Positions 7,630-17,700 of a stretch of 33,837 nucleotides of DNA are shown piece after piece. This stretch comes from a virus: the IMG/VR virus record IMGVR_UViG_3300038682_000285, positions 1-33,837 of that record; one strand, written 5' to 3'. How positions within the stretch are numbered: the first letter of the stretch is position 1; the number at the start of each line of letters is the position of its first letter. Under the pieces are notes generated by a model, which saw nothing but the letters and a program-made list of their open reading frames with translations, did no database searches and was not told where the DNA came from. Position numbers and translations under genes: made by a program.

Positions 7630-8475
7630 ATGTCAAAATCCCTAACAGATAGTGCAATTGCCAGTTTTGATGCGCAGGTAAAACATGCGTATCAAGGCAC
7701 TGGTAAATTGCGTAATACAGTACGCCTAAGAACAGGTGTAACCGGCTCAACTCATCGATTTCCCAAGATGGGTAAAGGCACTGCAACACGCCGGATCCCT
7801 CAAACTGACGTGACCCCAATGAACGTCAGTCACACTAACTCAACCGCGACTCTGGAAGACTGGAACGCAGCCGAATATACTGATATTTTCGATCAGGCAG
7901 AAGTGAATTTCGAAGAAAAACGCGAGCTTGCAACGGTAATTGCTGGCGCTATCGGTAGACGTGAAGATCAACTGATCTTGGATGCTATTGACGCAGCCAG
8001 TACAACGCTGACAGTTTCCACAGATATTGGCGGTACTGGTTCAGATCTCAACACTTCAAAGGTTCGCCGGGCTAAAAAGCTGATGGTTGAGCAGGGGGTT
8101 GTATTCGAGAAAGGTCAGCAAACCTTTGTCATGGGTGCCAGTCAACTGGAATCATTGCTGGGTGATACCGATGCTAATACTATCGACAAAAACGCTATCA
8201 AGGCGCTTTATGATGGTGAGATCAAGTATTGGGTTGGTTTCGAGTTCATCACTATGGAAACCCGTGCAGAAGGTGGCCTGCCAGTTGCTACCAGTGTTCG
8301 TACTTGCTATGCCTATGACAAAATGTCCACAGGTATGGCTATCGGGCTGGATTTCAGAACTGAAATCAACTATGTGCCGCAAAAGACCTCCTGGTTATGT
8401 AACGGCATTTTCAAAGCTGGTGCTGTTGGTGTCGATGCCCTGGGTATTGTCGAAATCAGCTGTACTGAAGCTTAA
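7630..8475 (+). CDS. Major capsid protein
   Basis: The 281-residue protein follows the scaffold gene and has its own promoter, leader and an AGAGG ribosome-binding site. The sequence has the features of phage coat proteins of the HK97-like fold in this podovirus group: an N-terminal helical region ending in RLRTGVTGSTHRFPKMGKG, a W-N-A-A-E-Y-T-D-I-F segment near residue 77, a long helix EEKRELATVIAGAIGRREDQLILDAI, and a C-terminal SWLCNGIFKAGAVGVDALGIVEI strand region. The length is short but within the family's range. It forms the icosahedral shell. Confidence 0.9.
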   Translation: MSKSLTDSAIASFDAQVKHAYQGTGKLRNTVRLRTGVTGSTHRFPKMGKGTATRRIPQTDVTPMNVSHTNSTATLEDWNAAEYTDIFDQAEVNFEEKRELATVIAGAIGRREDQLILDAIDAASTTLTVSTDIGGTGSDLNTSKVRRAKKLMVEQGVVFEKGQQTFVMGASQLESLLGDTDANTIDKNAIKALYDGEIKYWVGFEFITMETRAEGGLPVATSVRTCYAYDKMSTGMAIGLDFRTEINYVPQKTSWLCNGIFKAGAVGVDALGIVEISCTEA

Positions 8476-8498
8476 CCGAACATAGAGAGGATTTTATT

Positions 8499-8762
8499 AT
8501 GGCTTTTTCTACTACTGGATGGGCACAGGGCGGCGATATCTCTAAGGGTGTCGGGGGTCTGCACGTCTATCGAACTGCTGACAATCAGGCCGTTGTTGAA
8601 GGTGCTGGATATTTTAATAGTATTCAGAGCAACATTCAGACGGGTGACGTAGTGCTAGCGATTATGGGTGATACCACGCTGTTTTATCAACTGACAAACA
8701 CAGCAGGCGTGATTACTTTCGCTACACTGACAGACGGTACTAACGACTGCGTATTTGCTTAA
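8499..8762 (+). CDS. Small capsid-linked protein, possible decoration protein
   Basis: The 87-residue protein lies 23 bases after the capsid gene, with AGAGAGGA upstream of its ATG, and is the last gene before a strong terminator. It looks all-beta: short strands with many G, T, N and V residues, no charged helices. It shares a transcript with the capsid protein and ends that transcript, as a decoration or head-stabilising protein would. I recognise no family, so the role is inferred from place and composition. Confidence 0.65.
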   Translation: MAFSTTGWAQGGDISKGVGGLHVYRTADNQAVVEGAGYFNSIQSNIQTGDVVLAIMGDTTLFYQLTNTAGVITFATLTDGTNDCVFA

Positions 8763-8791
8763 ACGCCAGTAAATAACGCAATGCTATTAAG

Positions 8792-8823
8792 AGGGCCAGG
8801 GCGGAAGTCTTGGCCCTTTTTTG
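8792..8823 (+). terminator. Rho-independent terminator closing the capsid unit
   Basis: AGGGCCA (8792-8798) pairs with TGGCCCT (8811-8817) over a 12-base loop, followed by a T run to 8822. The stem is 7 bp and GC-rich. It ends the two-gene capsid transcript. Confidence 0.85.
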
Positions 8824-8863
8824 TTTGTAAACAAGATAAGCAATAAGTTTAGGTACTTAAAAG

Positions 8864-9424
8864 ATGCATAAATGTTTAATAATTTGCGGTCCTTCTCCCT
8901 GCATCTATGATGATCTTAATCGCATCTGGAAGCACCGGCCACACGCTGTAACAGCAGCTGTGAACCTCGCTGCTTTAATCGTTCGCTCTGATCACATTAT
9001 CACGATGCACCCAGAGATATTGCCTGATTTGTTACGCGGTCGTGAGGAAGTCTTCCCGGGTAATGACTACCTGGTGCATTCTGTCGCTGGTGGCGGTCGA
9101 GATTATTCCCCCTTAGTCAATAAATGGTGGGCTGTGAATACCCCTGCCACCTCTGCCGGTGCTGCTGTCCTGATAGGATTAAAACTGAACTTTGATGAAA
9201 TCATTCTGTGCGGTTGTCCTTTGACCGGTGGGGATGGTTATGCCGTGGATAGTGCACTAAAAGGCGTGGGTCATATGATGCCTGATTCAAGTGTTTTAAA
9301 AGAGCACCAGTATGGCATGAGATTAATTGCAATGAACCAGGGCAATAAGGTTTTCTCCATGTCTGGCTATACGGCTGAATTATTTGGGCAACCAAAAATA
9401 GATAAGAAGAGGTTTTACAACTAA
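8864..9424 (+). CDS. Rossmann-like phage protein (DUF115-like)
   Basis: The 186-residue protein begins with a beta strand and glycine turn (LIICGPSPCIYDDL), then alternating strand/helix elements such as ALIVRSDHIITMHPE, and SAGAAVLIGLKLNFDEIILCGCPLTGG in the middle. The last resembles the 'SG...A..A..LG...I.L.G.DL' motif of DUF115/MptE-like proteins and some sugar-processing enzymes. Substrate unknown. It precedes the tail adaptor gene and overlaps it by one base, so it is co-translated with tail genes. A role in modifying a surface glycan or virion protein is speculation. Confidence 0.6.
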   Translation: MHKCLIICGPSPCIYDDLNRIWKHRPHAVTAAVNLAALIVRSDHIITMHPEILPDLLRGREEVFPGNDYLVHSVAGGGRDYSPLVNKWWAVNTPATSAGAAVLIGLKLNFDEIILCGCPLTGGDGYAVDSALKGVGHMMPDSSVLKEHQYGMRLIAMNQGNKVFSMSGYTAELFGQPKIDKKRFYN

Positions 9425-10035
9425 TGGCAACCGATATTGATATTTGTAATGTCGCATTAATCAGGTTAGGAAATGACATTATTACCGGGTTTGACGATGG
9501 CGACAAAGGGAGGGCCTGCAGCATAGTTTATCCATCAGTTAAAAAAATGCTGCTGACTATGCACCCTTGGCGGTTTGCTACCGGCAAGCGCCAGTTATCA
9601 CGCCTCACAGCATCACCAACGAATGAGTGGCTATATGCCTATCAACTCCCATCTGATTTGATTGCAGGGCCCTGGGCAGTGTTCAACTCAACAGATACCG
9701 GTATTAATCCATTTATGGACTGGGAAATATTCGAGGATAAGCTTTATTCGAATAGTGAAATAATAGTAATCGATTATCGCTACGATGTGACCGAAGGCAA
9801 GTTTCCTGGATGGTTTCAGCCACTTGTTGAATTGGCGTTATGTGCGGCTCTGGCACCTCAATTAACGGGTGACGAAAACGGCAATACGGCAAAGCATTAT
9901 CACGAGCTTGCTTTCGGCACCCCGAGCGAAAACATGCAGGGAGGGTATTTCTCAGCATGTAAAGGAATTAATGGCAGGACTAACCCGAATAGCAGAATCG
10001 TTTCAGATGATATCGTTGATGCGAGATTTTCATAA
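9424..10035 (+). CDS. Tail adaptor protein (T7 gp11-like, tail tubular A)
   Basis: The 203-residue protein starts DIDICNVALIRLGND, then has a KKMLLTMHPWRFATGKRQLSRL segment near residue 38-60 and YAYQLPSDLI near residue 72. This order ('N.AL..LG...I', 'L...PW.FA..R..L', 'Y.YQLP.DC') is typical of the tail tubular protein A / adaptor family that docks onto the portal and joins it to the nozzle. Its length is close to T7 gp11 (196). It overlaps both neighbours by one base and is followed by the nozzle gene as in T7-like phages. Confidence 0.88.
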   Translation: MATDIDICNVALIRLGNDIITGFDDGDKGRACSIVYPSVKKMLLTMHPWRFATGKRQLSRLTASPTNEWLYAYQLPSDLIAGPWAVFNSTDTGINPFMDWEIFEDKLYSNSEIIVIDYRYDVTEGKFPGWFQPLVELALCAALAPQLTGDENGNTAKHYHELAFGTPSENMQGGYFSACKGINGRTNPNSRIVSDDIVDARFS

Positions 10036-12434
10036 TGCCGAAGTTCAAACAACAACAATTCACGTTTAGTACTGGCGAGATCGACCCGCTTTTAATCAGT
10101 CGATCAGACCTTGATCGATATTTTGCCAGTGCCGAAACCATGAAAAATGTACTACCGCTTCCGCAAGGTGGTTTTGAGCGTTGCTATGGTCTTGAACATA
10201 TCGATACTCTGGCTTTCAAAATCACACGGGTAACCTCTGGTATAACTATCACAGCCCCTAACGGTGGCACGACTGCGAACGCAAACGATGACGACGTTTC
10301 AACACTGCTGACCACAACTACAGTCATTTCAACAACCAATCCTTATGTTGTTGTTCATTATGATCTTGGGTCAGCAAAAACAATTAAGCATGCTGATGTT
10401 TTAAATTTTGATATTGATTCTGGCGCAGCTACTTTCACAGAGTTTTTCATCCAATATTCTACGGATAACGTATCATGGACTAGTCTGGGTGACGCTATCA
10501 AATCCCCCAAAGTTGATGAAGTTGGTTCAAAATCTGCTCGTAGAACCGGCCCTGTGACCGCTCGTTATTGGCGTTTAGCGCGAATAGGGGCAATCGATTA
10601 CCCCACATCTTATGTGTCACTATCAGAGTTTGCGTTATGGGAAGAAACAACAACGCTTTCAGAATCCCGTCTAGCTTACTTCAACTTTGCGATTGATCAG
10701 CGTTATTTACTGGTATTCACAGATTATAACGTGGCTGTGTATAAATCAGGAGTTCTCCAAACCAATGTAAATAGCGCTTTTTCTAGCGATGAAATGCAAT
10801 ATATGGACTGGACTCACCAACAAGATTCTTTGATTTGTGTGCATGAAGATGTGCCACCCCAATTATTACAGCGTCAAGGTGCAGATGATGAGTGGCAAAT
10901 GCAGGCAATCGTTTTTGATAAATACCCAACTTATCGATTTGACGTTAATGAAGATTACTACCCACCGTCCGGTACTTTGACCCCTTCCGCTGTCGATGGA
11001 GAGGTGACATTAACAACAACAGGTACATTTTCATTTATTGGTTTAGAGAATCAGCACGTTGAGGGTAATGGCGGTTATGCACACATCATCGAGGTTATAG
11101 ACGCAACACACGCTAAAGCCAATGTTGAAATCCCTTTTTTTGATACCTCTGGTATTGCCAATGGAGACTGGTTTGTAGCAACTTACTGGGAAGAAGCCTG
11201 GAGCTCAACACGTGGCTGGCCCAAAACTGTGGCTATCCATGATTCCCGCCTCTGGTTTGGTGGCTCTAAAAGTTTGCCATCAAATCTATGGGGCTCTCGA
11301 ATTGATGATTATTTCAATTTTTCAACCGTCTTTATTCTTGATGATGACGGCATTGAATTTCAAATAGAAGCGGATGAATCGCCTGAGATTGTAGCTATTT
11401 ATTCGGGTCGTAATTTTCAGATATTTTGCACAACTCACGAGCGATATATTCCACAGTACAACGATTCGCCGATCACGCCTACAAACGTAATAACCAAACA
11501 AGGTAGCGGCAGAGGTTCAAGAGCTGGCATAAGACCGCAAGCTGCATCTGGTTTGACTATGTTTGTACAAGCCGAAGGAAAAGCGGTTAGAGATCTGGTT
11601 TTTGTGGATACTGAACAATCATATAATGCACCCGCTATCAGTGCTTTCTCATCTCATTTACTCAAATCACCCCGCGACATGGTGTTAAGAAAAGCAACCT
11701 CCACATCTGAAGCAGATTTATTAGTGATCGTGAACGATGATGATGGAAGCCTCGCAATAATGTCCAGGATCAGATACCAGGATGTGGCTGGCTGGGTTCC
11801 ACGTGAAACGCCGGGAGCATCAGGTAAGTTTTTACAGTGTGGATTCGATGGCGATGATATCTATTTTGTTGTTGAGCGTACTATCAATGGGGCAACGGTT
11901 CGATACCTCGAGAAATTCACTAGTGATGCGCTGCTAGACTGCTCGGTTGTTGGAACCGTAGGAGGTGCCACAACAACAATCACCGGACTGGAGCACCTGG
12001 AAGGTGAAACCGTTAAGGTTATTGGTGATGATTATGTGCAATCAGATCAAGTGGTATCAGGTGGACAGATAACGCTTGAAACCTCAATCGAAGAAAGTTA
12101 TCAGATCGGACTAAATTTCACACCCACCGTAGTCACTATTCCAATCTCACAACAACTACAGGACGGTACTATTTTAGGGCGCAGAAAGCGCATTGTTGAG
12201 GCTGTTTTGGAACTGCAAGACACGGTTAATATTACTGTTAATGGTAATCTGGTTCCGTTTCGGTCATTCGGTTCTGGTGCCAGCTCCCCTCTGGATGCGC
12301 CTATCACGCCTTACACGGGGCGTAAAACAGTTGAGGGTCTGCTGGGTTGGTCAGACAAAGGACAGATAACCATTAGCCAATCTGTGCCTGCTAAAATGCT
12401 GGTAAAAGCTATTGAACTGAAAATACAAATTTAA
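10035..12434 (+). CDS. Tail nozzle protein (T7 gp12-like) with inserted discoidin-like domain
   Basis: The 799-residue protein opens FKQQQFTFSTGEIDPLLISR and continues with MKNVLPLPQGGFERCYG, typical of the tail tubular B/nozzle family that ends the tail tube. The core resumes near residue 208 (SRLAYFNFAIDQRYLLVF) and includes KTVAIHDSRLWFGGSKSLPSNLWGS. Between about residues 63 and 207 (DNA near 10221-10655) is an extra module with VVVHYDLGSAKTIKHADV, FFIQYSTDNVSWTSLGD and ARYWRLARIG segments, the pattern of F5/8 type C (discoidin, galactose-binding-like) domains. Such a domain would face outward and could bind sugar at the cell surface. Confidence 0.88.
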   Translation: MPKFKQQQFTFSTGEIDPLLISRSDLDRYFASAETMKNVLPLPQGGFERCYGLEHIDTLAFKITRVTSGITITAPNGGTTANANDDDVSTLLTTTTVISTTNPYVVVHYDLGSAKTIKHADVLNFDIDSGAATFTEFFIQYSTDNVSWTSLGDAIKSPKVDEVGSKSARRTGPVTARYWRLARIGAIDYPTSYVSLSEFALWEETTTLSESRLAYFNFAIDQRYLLVFTDYNVAVYKSGVLQTNVNSAFSSDEMQYMDWTHQQDSLICVHEDVPPQLLQRQGADDEWQMQAIVFDKYPTYRFDVNEDYYPPSGTLTPSAVDGEVTLTTTGTFSFIGLENQHVEGNGGYAHIIEVIDATHAKANVEIPFFDTSGIANGDWFVATYWEEAWSSTRGWPKTVAIHDSRLWFGGSKSLPSNLWGSRIDDYFNFSTVFILDDDGIEFQIEADESPEIVAIYSGRNFQIFCTTHERYIPQYNDSPITPTNVITKQGSGRGSRAGIRPQAASGLTMFVQAEGKAVRDLVFVDTEQSYNAPAISAFSSHLLKSPRDMVLRKATSTSEADLLVIVNDDDGSLAIMSRIRYQDVAGWVPRETPGASGKFLQCGFDGDDIYFVVERTINGATVRYLEKFTSDALLDCSVVGTVGGATTTITGLEHLEGETVKVIGDDYVQSDQVVSGGQITLETSIEESYQIGLNFTPTVVTIPISQQLQDGTILGRRKRIVEAVLELQDTVNITVNGNLVPFRSFGSGASSPLDAPITPYTGRKTVEGLLGWSDKGQITISQSVPAKMLVKAIELKIQI

Positions 12435-12449
12435 AGAGGATTAAAACCA

Positions 12450-12995
12450 GTGGATTACTTTACAACAATGACAGCTGATACCAGTATTCCGACTTCTACG
12501 CTATATCCGGCTGACCCTGTTTCCGCGTCCGGTATTAGCCCCCAAACGCTGGATATTATCACAGGTGTAGCTACTGCATTCGGTCAGGTATCTGCAGGTC
12601 AAATGCAAAGGCAAAACTTGAAGTCAAAAGCTGATCAGGCAGACCTGGAATCTAAGCAAGCAAAACTTGTTGCACAGCAGGAAGTTAATACCAGGCGCAG
12701 GCAGTTACTGGAATCATTGGCACAGCAACGCGCTGCAGCTGGATCGAGCGGATTGGCTTTAAATTCTGGATCTGTGCAAGCCGGATTGAACCAATCAGAA
12801 GCTGTATTCAGACGTGAATCAAATATGATCAATCAAGAGGCTGAATTGGCATCAGTTACGGGTCAGGCTCGAAGACGTATATTGAACACAGAATCTAAAC
12901 AAGCATTGTTTTCAGGTGTGCAGCGTGCGGGTACAGGACTACTGGAACGCTCATACAATCGTCAACGCCGTGGCAGCGCTAGGGGTATCTACTAA
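12450..12995 (+). CDS. Internal virion protein, small (T7 gp14-like)
   Basis: The 181-residue protein starts at GTG with AGAGGA about ten bases upstream. After a Thr/Ser/Pro-rich start it has a hydrophobic segment (TLDIITGVATAFGQVSAG), a long Gln/Lys/Ala-rich helix (residues 50-95), the sequence RAAAGSSGLALNSGSV and a basic C-terminus. This layout is common to the small ejection protein that in T7-like phages enters the host outer membrane during DNA delivery. It directly follows the nozzle gene and precedes two longer ejection-type proteins, the canonical order. Confidence 0.8.
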   Translation: MDYFTTMTADTSIPTSTLYPADPVSASGISPQTLDIITGVATAFGQVSAGQMQRQNLKSKADQADLESKQAKLVAQQEVNTRRRQLLESLAQQRAAAGSSGLALNSGSVQAGLNQSEAVFRRESNMINQEAELASVTGQARRRILNTESKQALFSGVQRAGTGLLERSYNRQRRGSARGIY

Positions 12996-14758
12996 TGGTT
13001 GATCGTCGCGTGTTGAAGCCATCAGGCAGGCTGAGCAGGCAGGTAAACCTTGCGTTGCCGAATCGAACAGAGGGTATTAATGCTGCTGAGGTGTTTTCTC
13101 AGGGTATGGCGCGTCTGAATAGCGGAATACAGCAGACCCTTGATAATCAGGTTGTTAGGGACTCTGCCAGGCTGGGTACTATTGCGGGACAGAATCCCAA
13201 TTATCGACCACGGCAGGATAATACTATTGCTGCAGAGTCATTTAATCGGGCTGCTAACGAAGTTTATTTATCAAATCTGGAAATCAACACTCGAAAACAG
13301 CTTTCAGAACTACACGCGAAAAATCCAGCAAACCCGCAGGCATTCCAGGAAGCTGTTGACGCTTACACCAGCGAAGTATTGCAGAACCTGGAAATGGAAA
13401 ATCCTGACCTGGTTCAGCCTTACCGCGAATCAGTGTTCAGAGCTACACAGCCATTAATTAGTGACCTGACCACACAGCATCAGAAGATTGTCATTGATCA
13501 GGCAACCGCAGAGTCTCAGATTGCTTTAGATTCATCACTAGACGGGGCTTTAAATATGGCCCGTATGATGCCTTTGAATGATTCCTCTGCTGTCGATCTG
13601 GCACTTGAGCGAGACCAATACATTGCGCAATTGGCAAAACGTGGGCCTGCTGGTGAGTTTGAATTCAATGGACAGGTTTACGAACAGGATCCGACTCGCC
13701 CAAGTGTTTACAGTGTTGAAGATATTAACAATAAACTACGTCAGTTTGATGATGCGCTAACTATCGAAAGGGCAATGGGTGAATTTAATCGAGTCATTAA
13801 AAACGATGGTTTGACATCCGCCACGGTTGCCGCTGAAAGTTTTCGACTACAGGACACGCCCAACATTGAGCCAGATGTAAAAGAAATAATACTGAAGCGC
13901 ATGACAACCGATATTAGCCGGGCGCAACGTGCACAGCGATTGCTTGATGATTCAAGCGGTGATTTGCATGGTGCTGAGCAGGACGCACTAGCAAAGGATG
14001 GTTATCGTTTACAGGCTGAAGGGGGTTTAAATTGGCAATGGTTGGATGCAAACCAGAGTGATTTAAACAAGTCAGATTACAAAGCTCTAGTGTTATCCAT
14101 GCAGGGCGGGGCATCGAATGACAATAAGGATGTAGTTATAAGTCTGGAGGATTCCATTTTATCGGGTGAAAATGCATGGCCTTTAATTCGTGAAGCGTAC
14201 CTGTCTCACCAGTTAACAACAGGAACATTCAGAGATTTAAGAAACCGGAACGAAAAGGTTGCGGGTTCTGGTGGTAGTTCTGCTGGACCGGACAGTGACT
14301 ATAAGCAGGTGTCAAAATATCTTCACACTGTATTTGGTGGACAAGTTCAGTTTTCTAAATTTGATCCAATTATTGTCAGCGGTGCTGAGGCTCGACGCCG
14401 GTTTGATCGCTGGTATGATCAGACTACAGCAGAAACCGGAGCAGTACCCAGCTACGATGACCAGATGACGCAAGCTAAATCACTTGTTAATCAGTATATG
14501 AGCAAAATAGATTTAACTAATTATTTCAAGCGCACAGCGCCTCAGCCTTCTGGGAAATATCGCGTTATGAATCCCGATTTTTCAACGCTTAATCTGGATG
14601 AAACAGCCCGTAAAATATTTGCTGATTTTCCAGAGGTCGATTCACAGACTGACCCGGCAGACTATCCGCAGGAATTAAAGGATGAACTTGAGTCATTAAC
14701 CGAGTATGAAAATATGCTTGATGAATACAACCAGTTAAAAGGTGCCTTAGATGGATAA
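12995..14758 (+). CDS. Internal virion (ejection) protein, medium (T7 gp15-like)
   Basis: The 587-residue protein is largely helical and rich in N, Q, D and S, with a start (VLKPSGRLSRQVNLALPNRTEG) like other phage internal proteins and a long middle made of helical repeats. No catalytic motif is visible. Position between the small and the very large internal proteins, length near that of T7 gp15 (747) and composition support an ejection role: it would leave the capsid with the DNA and help build a channel across the cell envelope. It overlaps the next gene by eight bases. Confidence 0.78.
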   Translation: MVDRRVLKPSGRLSRQVNLALPNRTEGINAAEVFSQGMARLNSGIQQTLDNQVVRDSARLGTIAGQNPNYRPRQDNTIAAESFNRAANEVYLSNLEINTRKQLSELHAKNPANPQAFQEAVDAYTSEVLQNLEMENPDLVQPYRESVFRATQPLISDLTTQHQKIVIDQATAESQIALDSSLDGALNMARMMPLNDSSAVDLALERDQYIAQLAKRGPAGEFEFNGQVYEQDPTRPSVYSVEDINNKLRQFDDALTIERAMGEFNRVIKNDGLTSATVAAESFRLQDTPNIEPDVKEIILKRMTTDISRAQRAQRLLDDSSGDLHGAEQDALAKDGYRLQAEGGLNWQWLDANQSDLNKSDYKALVLSMQGGASNDNKDVVISLEDSILSGENAWPLIREAYLSHQLTTGTFRDLRNRNEKVAGSGGSSAGPDSDYKQVSKYLHTVFGGQVQFSKFDPIIVSGAEARRRFDRWYDQTTAETGAVPSYDDQMTQAKSLVNQYMSKIDLTNYFKRTAPQPSGKYRVMNPDFSTLNLDETARKIFADFPEVDSQTDPADYPQELKDELESLTEYENMLDEYNQLKGALDG

Positions 14759-17700
14759 TAATAACATTGATAATCCGGGGCCAATATTAACCCGACCAGC
14801 CGGTGATGGTGGTGTTTTACAGTCATCTTACGAAAGTTCGCGCAAAATAGCAGGACAACAGGCCGCTGCTAATCGCTGGGCAAGCGTTCTAGGTGATCCC
14901 GCTGCCAATGGGCCTGCTGACACTAACGCGCCTTATACAGGCTCTGAGGGCGCTACACAGATGGAGCAACAACAACGGCAGCAAGAACAAAACATTCAGC
15001 AAACACAGGAGCAAGATCAATATCCACAGCTATCCATTAGTGATATTGGTGGTGACCCATTAGCTGGGGATCAATCATCAGTCAGCGCGGGTGAGTACAT
15101 AGCCAAAACAATCACCGATATCCCATTGCAAACTATTGGCGCGTTACGTGACGCAATGCAGGGTGTTTATGATACGGCTGATGGTGTGGCAAATATGCTG
15201 AATGACTTGGGTATTCCTGATTTCGGAATCAAACTGTATGACGATAAAGGAGACCTTTCCCCTGAATTCGTTTTGATGCTAAAAGGTGAGCGCACTGAAT
15301 CCGGTGCCAGCCTGCCAGAGTTGCCGGGGATACCTGATGCAAAAACAGGAACGGGTGAATTTTACAGAAAAGTGATGCAATTTGTTTTACCTTTCAACCA
15401 GGTCAACAAAGCACTGCAAGGCACAAAAGCAGCCGCAACACTGGGTACTATAGGCACTGATTTGACCGCAGGCGTTATCACTGATTTCACATTCTGGGAG
15501 AAACAAGAAGAACGACTATCTGATTTAGTCCAGAGTATTGACGGATTACAAAACCCAGTTACAGAGTTTTTATCCAGTAACGAGGATGACCCTATTGTTC
15601 TGGACAAAATAAAGATAGCACTGGAAGGCGCAGCACTGGGCGGGCTGGTGCACACCGTTGTCGGTGGTTTACGCACATTGAAAGCAGCCAGGAACGCACA
15701 AAAAGCGAAGGCTGAAGTAGAAGCTACAGGTATAGATATCGATGTTGCAGCACAGCAGGCAAAGCAGGTTGAATCAGATCTAGCGGGCTCTGCTTTAGGA
15801 TTACCAGACCAGCCATCTGTCGAATTCAAAGCGCTGCAACCAGAAGAAGCACAGCAAGTCATGCAGAACCGTGCTGTCAACGATGAGTTAGGCGGGCTAG
15901 ATTATCTTTACCGCACTGGTGACCAGGTAACCCCTGAAGATGTTACTAATGCGGCTAAAGGTAGCGAGGTTTCAGCGTTATTCCCAGAATCGAATCGACT
16001 CAGCGAGATAGATAAAACTGGTGGAATGTGGGGAGCAATTAAAGAAGCAAATCCAAATATCCCAGAAACCGGAAAAGTAACGGTTTATAGGGCGTCAATA
16101 GGGGAAGGAATTCGGCCTAATGACTTTGTTGCAATAGATAAAAATATAGCTAATGAGCACCTAGCTAATTTAGCCGATAGAGGTGAAAAAGGAAAAATAA
16201 TAAAAGAAGAAGTGAATTTTAATGATTTACTTATGGCAAATGACGCAACTGAGTTTATTTATCATCCAAAACCTACCAAGCCACAAGTCCCACTTAACGA
16301 CATAGGCCGCCCTGTTATTAACTTTCGTACTATCGATGCGCCGGAGGATATCGATAACGTATTGCGCGAAATGACCGATAGACTGGAGGACACAGCGACA
16401 CAGGCCAAAGGCGGGATTATCTCGCACGAGGAAACAAAGGCGCTGGCTCGACAGGTTGGTATCAAAGAGTTAATGGACCCAACAATGGATGTGGCCCGCT
16501 TCAATCGTGCTGAACTGGTCGCACTGAAGGATCTGTATGTTTCGTCTGGTGAAAAATTGTTACAGGTTGCTGACCAGGCCAACGCTGCACCAACCTCTGC
16601 TAACCTCTGGGCCTTTCGCAAAATGATGGCAGTCCATAACGAAATATACGGGCGTTTCGTGGGTGCAAAAGCTGAGGCAGGACGAGCCCTTAACGCATTA
16701 AAAATACCTTCACAGGCGGGCAACTTGGAGCGCCTGCATATGATTCAGTCTTCACTAGATGGAATGGGCGGCGAAGAAGTAGCAAAAGAATTGGCTGGCA
16801 AAGTTTCAGCGCTGAAAAACGCTGAACCAGAAATGCTAACCGAGATTACCAGGCGCGGTGTGGGTGCTAAAACAATGGATGCAGTGCGCGAGGCATGGGT
16901 ATTAGGTTTGCTCTCTGGGCCAACTACACAAGCCAGAAACATTCTATCTAACGTAGCGTATATGTATCAGTCAGTTGTAGAACGTGGCGTAGCAGCCAGA
17001 ATACCGGGCTCACAGGTGCAAAAAGGTGAAGCTCTGGCCTATGCCTTCGGAACTATGCAAAGCATGAGGCAGGCTTTCACAAACGCTGGTAGAGCATTTA
17101 AAACCGGCGTATCTGGTTACGGTGTCGGAAAGATAGAAACCCCTCATCAACATGCGATCAGCGCAGAGGCTTTGGGTTTACGCGGTGGGCTGGGGTATCT
17201 GGCTGATGGCGTTGGAGAGTTTTACCGAGTATGGGGGCGCTTACTAACTGGCGGCGATGAATTATTTAAAACCATGAACTTTCACGGTGAGTTGTGGGCC
17301 CAGTCAGTCAGAAAAGCTTCACAGGAAGGTATAAGCAGCAAAGCAGAGTTTGCCGATAAAGTAGCTAAGTACGCAATGGAACCGGATGAAGCAATGAGGA
17401 TTGCCGGGCGTGATGCTGCCGAGTATGCAACTTTCACAAAAAAGCTTGGGCCATTGGGCCAGAAATGGCAATCAATGGTTAGTGAATATGCTCCCTTGGG
17501 TTTCCTGACTCCATTTATTCGCACCCCTGCCAATATATTCAAAGCTGGTTTCGAGCGCTCCCCAGTTGCTTTGGCAATGCCTGGGTTCTGGAGAGACGTT
17601 AAAGCCGGTGGCACCAAAAAGGATATGGCGCTGGCTAAATTCGCCTTTGGCTCCTCTGCTATGGCTTTATTCTCAGATATCACTATGCGCGGTTATATAA

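Noticed and set aside
15362-15880. 172-codon minus-strand frame within the large ejection protein gene
   Set aside because: Cys/Ser-rich antisense product, shadow of the plus-strand coding pattern.
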